A stretch of 64,000 bases of DNA from Athripsodes cinereus (lineage: Eukaryota; Arthropoda; Insecta; Trichoptera; Leptoceridae), in NCBI GenBank assembly GCA_947579605.1, contig OX388318.1, positions 2,170,001 through 2,234,000 of the forward strand. The letters run 5' to 3'. Position 1 is the first letter of the stretch, and each line of letters opens with the position of its first letter. Of this stretch, positions 21,326 to 32,600 are shown piece by piece. The position numbers were made by a program, and so were the translations under genes. The notes beneath the pieces were generated by a model. It ran no database searches, had not been told where the DNA came from, and saw nothing but the letters and a program-made list of their open reading frames with translations.

Positions 21326-22394
21326 ATTTCAGAGTGCTTAACTATTGAACGGTACAAAGACAACATTATTTCTTTACCAGTGTGATTATTATGTAGTAGA
21401 TTTCACTTTCTATTGTGTTTTTCTCACAATAAAATTTTCAAAATATCTGTATAAAATAAAGAGATATATTTGCTATACTAAATTGAAAATTTGGTGACGG
21501 TGGGGTAGAAAATTAAAAGTGGGGTCTTTTTCGAGATTGACATACCAAATTGTCGTCAGGAGTTCCCCAAAATTGCATTCACCAAGGCCCCGTATAATAA
21601 GATTCGCCCTGTGTCTCGCAAAAGCTAAGACTGCCACTGGTCCATCATATGAACACATCGTGGGTTCAATACTGGAACTATAGACATCTCGCGTTTTTAT
21701 GGTTTTGATTTATGTGTTCCCAATGTTTACTTTTAATTTTTGGGTAATTTCTAGTAATAATTATGAATTAAAAGGCCTTCTAGTACTAAAACTATATACG
21801 AGTATAACATATTAATTACTATCCTTCTGAGTGTAATGTCATGATTTTTTCTTAATGTTTCTCTGTTTACTTCTGTTGGTCGGTTTATTATTTTATCAAT
21901 TTTCTTCCCCATTACTGTTATTTTTGTATTCAATTTTTATCCAAACATGTAATATGCTTATGCCGTGCATTTTAATAATAATAAAAAATGATTTATCAAT
22001 CATCTCAAAACTATCGATTTTGAGATGTCTAGTCATAGTATTGAGCCCACGATATTGTCAACATCTCAACTATCAAAGATGTCACTAGATTCATTGTACA
22101 TAGACTTGCAATGTTTATTTTATAACTTACTACAATACTGTTTACTAAGGAAAGAATAGGTACAGAAGTATAATATACAAACATCCCTTTATCTGTTAAA
22201 GAAATGTTTATTTTGCTGTCAAGGATTGACATGTGACTGTTTTCGATCATTACTGAGTAAATACCGCGGTTTTTAAATTCTGTTAATCCTTACAATGTCA
22301 GCTTACAGTGATCATTTGGAAGAAAAATATTAATATGATGTAAAAAAATAATAAGCATTAAAAATAATAAATGAAATTCATATCGCGGGTTTAA

Positions 22395-22550
22395 CTGCCG
22401 AACAGAGCGAAATGAAATTTTTCTTGTTGTCCTAGGTCTGGGTGATACGTGCAAATTGCATGTATCTGTGTTTGGGGCATTGTACATAAAATTTATATCG
22501 TCGCGTTAATACCCATAATGCAAAATTCATATATTTGAGACTAGCTCTTA
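22395..22550 (+). mobile_element. Family B SINE, copy 2
   Basis: It matches 6484-6610 in the opposite orientation, including GTTGTCCTAGGTCTGGGTGA and GCGTTAATACCCATAATGCA. The pol III B-box region is partly lost. Confidence 0.5.
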
Positions 22551-22801
22551 GAAATAACACTATTTTACTAGAAAAAATAACGCCGATTTCTTAAAAATAA
22601 CACCACTTTCTAAAAAATAGCACCGAAAAATTCGGGTCTCTACCTATCCCTATTTATTGCATCAATGTTTCTGGATTGCGTATTGAATAAATAAAATAAA
22701 ATAAAGGTCCTTGAGAAGGTCTCCACAGGTTGTTGTCCTACAGTCCTTGCTGACTGTCTCTCCTGATCTACTGTGTGGTTTGTGCTGAGTATCATTTATA
22801 C

Positions 22802-23322
22802 CAGAGGTTCCTAATCTTTTCGGTTTACGGCTCCTTAAATAATCGGGTTTTTTTCCGCGGCGCCCTTAATACATCAGATTATTTTATAAATTTTTGGCTT
22901 ACTTGAAAAATTTAGAAAATTTCTTTTTTAAAATGCTAAATTATACCTACTATACTATACCCTCACGCAGCTTCCCATGTGGGGTAGGCAGAGAGAACGG
23001 AATACCAAATAGACCTATCCTTACATACTTCCTTCGCTTCCCCTATTATATTTAACTAGTTGGGTGGTTGAAATTGCCTGCAGGTAGCCCACCATTTGTA
23101 CCACGAAAATGTACAATAAAGATTATTTTATTTTATTATTTTTTTATTATAAATGCAAAATTCTTAGAATTTTGTCAACATAAACGATATTGTTGGCGCA
23201 AAATTTTGAAAATTGGAAATTCCAATAAAATTGCCGAATTGTTTGACTGAATATTTCGCGTCTCCTGTAGGACGGCACCGAGGCGCCCCGGAGAGCCGCA
23301 GTGTACACTTTGGAAATCACTG
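22802..23322 (+). mobile_element. hAT MITE with nested LINE tail
   Basis: The ends are CAGAGGTTCCTAATC and the inverse of GGAAATCACTG. ATTTATAC is duplicated exactly on both sides (22794-22801 and 23323-23330). An RTE-like LINE tail on the - strand, about 22946-23040, interrupts it and therefore arrived later. Confidence 0.75.
22946..23040 (-). repeat. RTE-like LINE 3' tail inside the hAT MITE
   Basis: Its reverse complement reads CTGCCTACCCCACATGGGAA followed by GCTGCGTGAGGGTATAGTAT. It links the RTE tail at 29170-29230 with the 3' end of the family A SINE. Confidence 0.6.
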
Positions 23323-23999
23323 ATTTATACTACTATACGTACTTACTGTGATCTGTGCCCCAATCCAAGCAATCTTCAATCTATACATACATAGGGTCAT
23401 GATTACCAACCGGACTGTACTGTGGGCTGCTACTACCATACATAATTATATAATATGTACATTTTGTACATATGCATAGTACCTATGTATGTAAATGATT
23501 TGATTCGTATGTTTTCATATGCGAATAGAATTTTAATACTACCTACTGCTATCACCATTATTTCGATTGACGGGACACTGCAGACCACGGAAACAATGTC
23601 AAAAATTGAATTGTCAGATACCCCAGTCTGCAGATTTTGTTCAGAGAATAATCAAACACCTATCTACTTTGAATTTCTATGTAATAGTGAGGCGCTCGCT
23701 CGCAATCCAGGTCACATCCTTGGAGGACCACTGCTGGACTCGAGAAGGTGAGGCTTCTCACACCAAGATACATAAATAGTGAGCTACATGACGCACTTAG
23801 GTCTTGAGAGTGAGATTTGACACAATAGGATATCAAAATAGATCTACTTTGGTCGCGGTGACACAAGGGCTGCAAGGTCCTTTACAGCACATCCCTAAGT
23901 GGGTAGGCAGCGGACTAGCTACATGTAATAACATAACTTAACATAGACAATTCATACGAGTACAATATCGAGTATTAAATCTCGTATTTATAAAAGAAT

Positions 24000-24660
24000 A
24001 GAATAGTCTTTTTTTCTACGTAGGTACCTGTATATTTAGTAGGTTAGGCCTAATACTCCTTAAACCTTCTTATTAAGAATAGGGATTCTAAAAATAAATA
24101 TTCCAAAAATCATAAATATTACATTGAAGGAGACCCACCGACCACCCGGATAGCGCAGAAGTCTGGGGACTTCCATTTATCCGAATTCTACACTACACAA
24201 ATTTTGTCCATACCGGAGGCGCCATAGTGGGCAGCCTGAGGGGCTGGCCGGCCAAAAAAAACCCCCATGTGTGGAATCTTTTGACTACACTCCTTCGATG
24301 TCCCTCTAGCCGAGAGAAGCAAAAACATTCACAATATAAAACTAACAATACATTTACAAAGGCATTCCCTAACCCAGAAAAACAAATCAACATTCAAAAT
24401 AAAAAAAAAATAAAAACAACAAGAAAAAATTTAAGAAAACAAAGAGAAAATAAAAATGAGCAGAGAGCCGAGTTGAGGTGTCCGGAAACTTCTTTTGGTA
24501 TTCATGCCGGTGAACCCGAGGGTCGCCGGTCGAGGGCCATAAATATTACGTAAAAAATCATACCGCTATAGAATTTTCGGCGATTGACTAGGAATAGCTT
24601 GGTGATCAACCGGTCAATCGCGATCAACGCGTTGGCCACCTCTGCTCTAGTGCATATTGA
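24000..24660 (+). repeat. Composite repeat containing family F copy 2
   Basis: The outer parts (24000-24065 and 24570-24650) match pieces around 11640-11700 and 12150-12190, including ACGCGTTGGCCACCTCTG. The inner block 24135-24320 is a copy of family F. The purine-rich stretch 24395-24465 is low complexity. No coding content is supported. Confidence 0.45.
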
Positions 24661-25064
24661 TGTTATTTTTACTTTTAAAATGAATGCACAGTGAGGTTAA
24701 TTACAGAAGTGTTAAATGTTTTACCCAAATCCCTTGATAATCTCTCTCATCACTCACGGTATTATGTCAATCAAGTGCAACCAATTTGAACAGAACGTTT
24801 AAATATTTAAAATTTTCAAAATTAGAACATTTTATCCATGGACGATGACAGAATTGTATGATGCACCGTTCACACGTCTAGCTATTGAATAAAATTATCT
24901 AACTACCCTAGACGAGTATTTTCTATCTTCTTCATAATTATGCATCTATCAGTATAAAGTTTTACATATCACATCGATTCATCGATTGATTCAATTTCTT
25001 TTTTTTTACTTTTATACAAATTGATCTAATAAGACTAATAAGAGTTGGCCTTCCATCTGTAAAT

Positions 25065-25800
25065 TTTCGACTGTCCTGCAAAACGAAGACATTTCAGATG
25101 ATTCAGTGCAGCGATGAGATATGCCACCCTTCCTGAATGTCTTAACTTTTATTGGCACGAGGAAGACGATTTACGTGTTTTTTTTTTAACATACAGTTAG
25201 TCGGCTGGCAACCTTACTTATGGAAAATGATGTTATTAATGAACGTACTATTCAACTACCTGTTAACTTGCATCTTGTAATGAAGTCAGTGGAAAGATAA
25301 TTTTTCAAAAATCATGAATTTATGTACCTAACTGTGCGCACTTCGAAAATATGAAAAAAATATTATTTTTATAAATCTTATCACTTGCTTACAAGTAGGT
25401 ATTACCTACATATAACTTCAAGTTATAAGACATTTAAAATCTTCAGTTCAGCGATGAAGTATGCCACCCATCCTGAATGTATTATCTTTTATTGACACGG
25501 AGAGGACGACACACATATTTATTACATGCAGTTAGGCTACTCCACTTGTGTTACATGCAGCTGGGCAACTCCACTTGTGGGGAATATTGTGATGGTATGG
25601 TAAAAGAAAATAAAGACATTTACCATCATCAATTCGTAAAACATCGCGTTTTAAGACAATATTCAAATCTTCAGTTCAGCGTTGAGATATGCCTTCCATT
25701 TTGAACGCCTCAATTTTTTTTGCCCAACCCAGGACAACTTGCATGTTTATAATAAGGAATTGGTCCGCTGGCTACACCATTTCTAGGAAATGTGATGAGA
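25065..25800 (+). repeat. Three tandemly placed family A SINE-like copies
   Basis: Copies at about 25065-25235, 25440-25595 and 25660-25800 lie head to tail. Each has the CAGCGATGAGATATGCC core and the pyrimidine-rich CTGGCTACNCCA end. A further core fragment lies at 26385-26410, just before the phosphatase exon. Confidence 0.6.
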
Positions 25801-26465
25801 TGGATAAATTGATGTATGGAAATTTTCTGGAATCGATTTGACGCATGACGCATCGTTAACATCCCTATGCATGCGATGCACTATTTTTATAATAACCACC
25901 TCATAAACTATTTTGGTTGTCAGTTCATAAACTGCAATTAGTTTCAATCATCTAGCACTCTTTCAATAAACTCTACCTACACTTTACTTTTAATTGGTAA
26001 ACTATTAAATCTTTCACCGACCTTTAATCATCAAAATCGTCGTTAATTTCAAAAGGTCCTGTCATAAATTTTCATATTTTAAATAAGTATAGTGTTTTAC
26101 GATAATTTTATTGGTTGATGCATTTATTATTTTATCTATGGTCCAACGTTAACTGCATTTTTGTAAATATAAATTTGTTTATGGTCTCTCGAGTGTTATT
26201 CTAAATTTAAAATAATGATTACCTATAGATAATAATTTATACTCTCTCGCATCATCAATTATAATAATATTTAAAAATAGAACGCTTTCGAAGGGAGGTG
26301 TCATTTGATTTAAATTTATGTCTATGAATTTTGATTTGTGGAAGTTTTTAGTTGTTTTTAAAATAATATATATACATATTAAATTCAGCGATGAGATATG
26401 CCCCCCGATTAATTCTCAGTATGTAATACAGATTTTTTAAAAAAAAAAATTACTTTTTCTTTCAG

Positions 26466-26637
26466 ACACGTGACATTAAGGATGCAGACAGTCTAGGAGG
26501 TGGAGATGGGGGGGCCACGTGTCCCCTGCCCGCTCCAGTCACATCCATGTCCTCGAGTAAGAAGAAAAGCAGTATGCTTTGCAGCTTTCCACGCATCAGG
26601 TGGACGTATTGGTACAACATACCGATCATCATTATAA
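26466..26637 (+). CDS. LPP gene: N-terminal exon (upstream exon not found)
   Basis: The acceptor TTTTTCTTTCAG precedes 26466 and the donor GTGAGT follows 26637. The exon opens in phase 0 and ends with one base of an Ile codon. It encodes a Gly/Pro/Ser-rich cytoplasmic tail, MSSSKKKSS (ATG at 26547), a basic-aromatic stretch PRIRWTYWYN and the first half of TM1 (IPIIII). If the gene has no further exon, translation could begin at 26547. The upstream acceptor, however, argues for an earlier exon outside my recognition. Confidence 0.85.
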
Positions 26638-29600
26638 GTGAGTTCCTAGTTTTGTATAACATACCTATACAATAAGAAATGACGTTTTTTGGAAGAAATC
26701 AATGATGAAATGTTGATTGTGATGAAATTTATTATGAAATTATCAATGTTCAAAATATTTGTCTTATGTTGTGGCTTAAATTGTTTACTAGGATCATAGA
26801 CTTAATAGATTGGTAGTCTAGTCATAACATTATTGTTGTTTATTGTTGTTTAAGATAATAATGATCTATTTCCTACTAATGCTAAAGTATAGGACATTCT
26901 TTATACGTGCGTCTTTACTCCTAGAAAATGAACTTTACAATAAAAAAACGAGTGTCCTTCAAGAATCAAACACAAAAATATTTTCGCTTGTTGGTATCTT
27001 CAGAGATACGTTCAGATGTAAGATCTAGATTCACATGTAACTAAGAGGGCTCGCTATAACTGGAAAACACCAGAGAATTGAAGTAGGGGAATGCAACAGA
27101 TTGCTTTGCATAATGAATCGCATTTAGTTAATAAATAAATAAATTAATAATAATAATACAAAAAACGAGTGAGAGGTCCATTCTGTTTAGTATACTCCGT
27201 GTTGAAATTTTCTACATCTTTAAGTACCCTGTCGGGTCCCCCCAACGTTGCCGATCGCCTCGGCAAACCTGACCCTGTCCTGCGCCGCTAAATTTATGCT
27301 AGCATTACAGAAGAGTGGTTTCATTTTATTAAATGCAGCTCTTGCTGCCTCAATTCTGCATTTTATCTCTACAGCTGAAATTTTAAGTGAGATTAAAAGT
27401 TACACACATTAAAAGTTCAACATAATATTACCCACACATATGATTATCTTGAATGTATATATTTTGTAAGATGTTATGATAAAGTGTACACTGTGCACTG
27501 AGCGGTAATTAAGATTGTTATTTAGATTAGTAAGTTTGATAATTTGTATGACATATGGGCATTTATGGGTATCTTAAGAGTAGTATTAATGACATATGAG
27601 GGTATGGCTTTATATTATAGTGATGTATTTATTATTATGTCTTTCATTTTTTACTCATTATATATAACATTTTGTTATTAAAATCATATGGTTTAATATA
27701 ATTATATAGTCCTTAGTATGATATCAGGTTCCGGGCCAAAAAGCGTAGACTGGGCATTTGCCCAGGCCGCAGAATTTAAAAAAAAACCTATGTAAGGTGA
27801 CCAATAATCCTTTGGAAAACTTTTAAAATAACCCTTTACAAAACCTAACTTATGTTTAGAACTTATTAAAACTGTGACTTAATTAATTTGTTATGTTTAT
27901 TCCTGAAAAATATTAAAGCGGCCGCAAGATTTTCGATTTGGAATAGGAGTTTAAAATATTTCACTTTATTAATATTTTTAAAAAAATATCAAAGAACGAT
28001 TGGTCACTTCATATAGATTTTCTAAAATTCTGGGCCTGCCTACCATTTTACTTAATGTAAGTTGGATAAGGTTTATAAGAGAGAAGGACATAGCTCGCTA
28101 CCAGGGCCCGATCAAGTTAATTCTCAAAATCTCATATTTTATATTTTTTAGTGCTTTCCCAAATTTGAAAAAACTTTTTTGAGGTCCATTTTCTAAATTA
28201 ATAACTTCCCTTACATTCAAGGTTTCTACTCCCCGTCGCCAAATATTCGCGATCACAGGGATCGAATTTTGGCGCCCCTCAATCATAAATTTTGTCGCCC
28301 ATTTCAGCTGCTCTGGGCATTAGCCCGTCTAGCCCTACCCCCTGGATCGAGCACTGCCCACTTCTATATATCTATTTACATCAACCAATCCACTAATTTT
28401 CGTATAATTATTAAGACAGAGTTAATTTCGGAAAGTTTAGTCAAATAACATAATTGATAATTAGTCATCTGGTGGCGCCACAATCGTTATGATTAACCAT
28501 TTGATAAAAGGAGAAACAAACTGCATATACATGACTGAGCTTCAAAACTAACAAAACGAATTTTAAAATAATATGCACACAGCTACATACATTCAATAAA
28601 TTAATTTAATTGACAAATATTTTAGCCCGTTCGTATTTTATACATCCCTATAGAAATTGTAATTAAACAATCTATCTATCTATACCGTCCTGGCATAACC
28701 CACACGTAGGGTAACCAGCAGATCAGCTGCATGTAATAGGTAAACATGCAAGCTTTCCTCTCCGTGTCAACATAAATTTAATACATTCAGGGTGGGTGGT
28801 AAACCTCATCGCTATGAGAGATCTCATTATTTGGGCAAGTTTTAAGCTTAAGATATCATGGGTATTTTTATGTGACATCAGGAGAATGAGTGGATGTGAG
28901 AAGAGTGTTGTTGATAGGATGCGTGTAGATAAATTGAGATAATTTGGTCATGTGAAACGAATGGAAGGGGAAAGAATGACAAAGAGGATATACTTGTCTG
29001 AAAGAAAGGGTGTGAGGAAGCGCAGGCGTCCAAGAACTACGTGGCTTGACCACGAGGATCAAATTCTCAAGGACGATCGCGTGTTAAGTAAGAGGAATCG
29101 GCATGCATATATGAGAAACTGGATGAATGTTGAGGAAGCGAAAGAAGTATGTAAGGATAGATCAACATGGCGTTCCGTTCTCTCTGCCTACCCACCTCGG
29201 ACACGGCGTGAGAGTATAGTAGAGTATAGTTATTAATTTGACAATGTGATGTTTATTTCCCGAGCGAAACTTTGTAAAATTAAACTAGTATAAGATAAGT
29301 ATCACAATATATCGCATTATACCTTATGAGAAATATACATTTAACCCGAATGTAAAGCATTGTATGTATTTCATATAATTATAGGACATTAAATAATACC
29401 TATTACAGGTCAAATCTCGATATAACGAAGCTCACGGGACCGAACAAAACATTTCGTTATACTGAAAATTCGTTATACCGCAGAGATATGTTATAAGAAT
29501 AGATACGAAGAGAACGCACGAAATGTGAGTCCACCTCACTGACTCCATATGCCGTCAGCCGTGGCGACTCCCTATTGTTTTTGTCCTTACTTATTCTTTT

Positions 29601-32600
29601 ACGGATTTTGTAACTTTTGTCCAATTTTTTTTTAAATTTAATTATTTTCTCACCTCCATCTTGTCTGGCAGAATACCTCAAGGTACAATTGAGCTCGTCG
29701 GTAGCCTGGAGGTGGAGTCTTGGCCTTGTGAACAAGGGGTCCGGGGTTCGATCCTAGGTGCCGGCAAACTCCCCTTTCACGACACAAGTTTTTCACTAAC
29801 TGTGAAAGGTGTATAAGGTTGTATTTGGGTTTATATCAAAAACCCAGATATATCTTTTTTTTTTTTTAAAAAAAACTGTTTGATCCATACAGAATAAATA
29901 AAAAAAAAATTCTAATGATAATTCTGTAAATGTAAAGTATATATATTTTTTAAGATATCAATATTTAAAAAAATATTATTTAGTTAAAACATATAACATA
30001 TATTTTGATAATTGCAAATTAGTTTTGATTTTCTATAATTGATTTACCTAAAGATTAACACCCAAATGTTTAGATGGATGTAAAGTTGACCAGTTTTGTC
30101 GGAATATTTATTGTTAGGAATTAATGTAATTTTGTATTCTTTAGTTTCTAAGGTATGTATTTTTAGGGTTGTTTTTATGTAATGTATGGAATATTTTTTG
30201 TGTAATTTTGCAGCTTTTCTGTAATGCAATAGGCTCTCATTCTGTAAAATGTATTAATAAATAAATAATATTTTTTTGTAATATTGAAGATTTTTCAATA
30301 ATTATTAGTTCTCTAATTTGTTGGTATACTTAATTGAACTCGCTCTCTGTATATTGATTGTATTTGATTTGAATGTATACCTGTTATGTACATAATTGTT
30401 AGTAATCAATATACAGTAAAGAATTAATAAATAAAAATAAATGTTGTGTAACATGTTCATTGTTTTTATATTAAATACGAAAAATTAATTAATATTTTCC
30501 TAATTTTGTCTCGCAACCCTAATCCATATTTGGGTTGTCACGGTAAAGAGAAATGTTTGAGGGGGTAGGGGCGCATCCATTAATTAACAATGCGTTCTGC
30601 GAAAAAGAGACAGAAAGAACGTTTATGGTATAGCTAATGCAATGAATTGAAAGGCATAGATATATTTTTGAATAGGTTTTGTTTAAAATATTAAAAGATT
30701 TTCAGTGTTTCGTCCTTAATGGTATATTTGACAACAAGTTTGGATCCTAGAAAAGCATTGTATTACGTATCTATTCCTATTACATATCACTGTTATACCG
30801 AATTCATAGAATTTTGACACCCAAACATACACAAGTGTACTCCTGAGTCAAAATAATGGTAACAGGATGTCCGATATTCCAGCTTGAATAATATATAGGT
30901 ACCTATAGCAGGACAAATACATACTAGACTTTAGAGCGGTACATTTTTTGCGCAACATTAATAATTACAACAATAATAATATTATGCTATCTCACTCCAC
31001 ATCATTAAGATGATAAAGGTCTCTTTCCTACTAATGCTGAAGTATAGAACACCCTTTGTACCTGCTGACGGTGTCGTGTTCCTATCATAAAAAAATCTTT
31101 GTTACTGGACAGAAAACAAATAAAACAGCGATCTTCAAACTGTGATACATAGATTTATTTAAAAAGTATATTTAATGCACACATACTCAACACTCAAAAA
31201 AAAATATGTAAATATAAAAAGTGTACAAAAACAGCAGAAGATTATTATTTTTTGACAAAAAAATTTGAAATTTTAGTTTGTTTTGAATTTTCTGTAGCGG
31301 CTTTAAAAATGTATTCCTTCAACTTTGAAAAATTTTAAAAAGCATCTTCTATCTCCTCCAAAATGCTTACTTTTTCCTTCAGAGTGAATTGTCATCGTTT
31401 TTGCTCCATTTTAATAAAGACAAAAAACACACAAAAATGATGTAACGTAAAATGTTTTTTAAAAAAAGTTTAAAATCACCGAAATGTAGAACAAACACAA
31501 CAGGATACATTGCAATGTAAAGTTTTAGAATCAGCGAAATAAAGATGGGCAATAGACGTTAAAACGAAATAAAAAAAGGAACACTTGTAAACCATATGTG
31601 ATGCAATCACTTACAAACACGTGTTATGTCACCAGAAGTCAAGAATAAGCCAATTTCACAAAAAAATTGAGTTAATTTAGAAGTAAATTCTAAAGCACTC
31701 AGACAAAAACTTCGTTATACTGAGATCGGTCTTCGTTATAATGAATTTTGGTGCAGTACATTTTGTATGGAAATTTCTCGGGGACAAATTATAGATTCGT
31801 TATACTGGAAATTTCGTTACTTCGGTATTCGTTACACCGAGATTTGACCTGTATATATAAAGTGGCTAAATTTCTCTGTAGATCATAATGTAAGGAATAA
31901 TAATATTATGTAATGAAAGATTTATGCGGGTTGATAAGACATTATTGTGTTGGTACATTATTAGGTAGGTACAGCTACAGCTGATGTTTGTAGATACTTA
32001 TGAATAATATGTTTTGTTCAGTTCATTATAAATCTTATAAATACTTGTGTCAGTTTGTTAATATTTGCATATGCCTTGAATAGACAGCGAAATTAGACAA
32101 GACAGAGGTAAAATAGTGCACTCTATACGAGATCTTATCCTTGAGAGATCTTAAGACTGAAAGTACTTTAAAAATGTATACTTACTATTTCTTGACAGAT
32201 TTTTTTTTAATATTACTGGGCAATCCAACGAGTTCGGTTGATTTGTGTCAATTAAACAACTTGTAATATATAATAAATATGTCATTTTTAATTATGTAAA
32301 CAAAATAAAAAGTATACGAAAACTCTTGTGACATTCCCCCTTATTCGATGATAGCCTTCATAATATGTATACTAAATTGTATGTATTGTATGAACTAAAT
32401 TGTTATAAAGCGAACATGAGTGGGAAAAGAAAGGGAAAGATGAAAAAGGATGCATCTCCTCATCGTGTTTATTTATTTACCCAAAAAAAAAAACAAAAAA
32501 GAACACTTACGACAAAAGAAAGTCAAAAATTAGATTCATCATCATCGTCCCCCTCAACGCTCCTGTAAAAATGTAATAAATAAATAAATGCGTTTTGACT

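Larger units (their letters stand above)
29406..31851. mobile_element. pogo/Tigger-like element, about 2.4 kb, non-coding
   Basis: CAGGTCAAATCTCGATATAA at the left and, inverted, CAGGTCAAATCTCGGTGTAA at the right match over 24 bp with two differences. Both sides abut TA. Repeated CGTTATA words lie inside both ends. TA duplication and CAGTN-AATCTCGTTATAACGA-like termini are typical of pogo/Tigger elements. The interior contains a family C SINE (29692-29865) and an AATA-type LINE tail (30335-30445), but no transposase. Confidence 0.7.

Noticed and set aside
32365..32568. Lys/Ser-rich small protein
   Set aside because: Low-complexity open frame without recognisable domain or splice signals.
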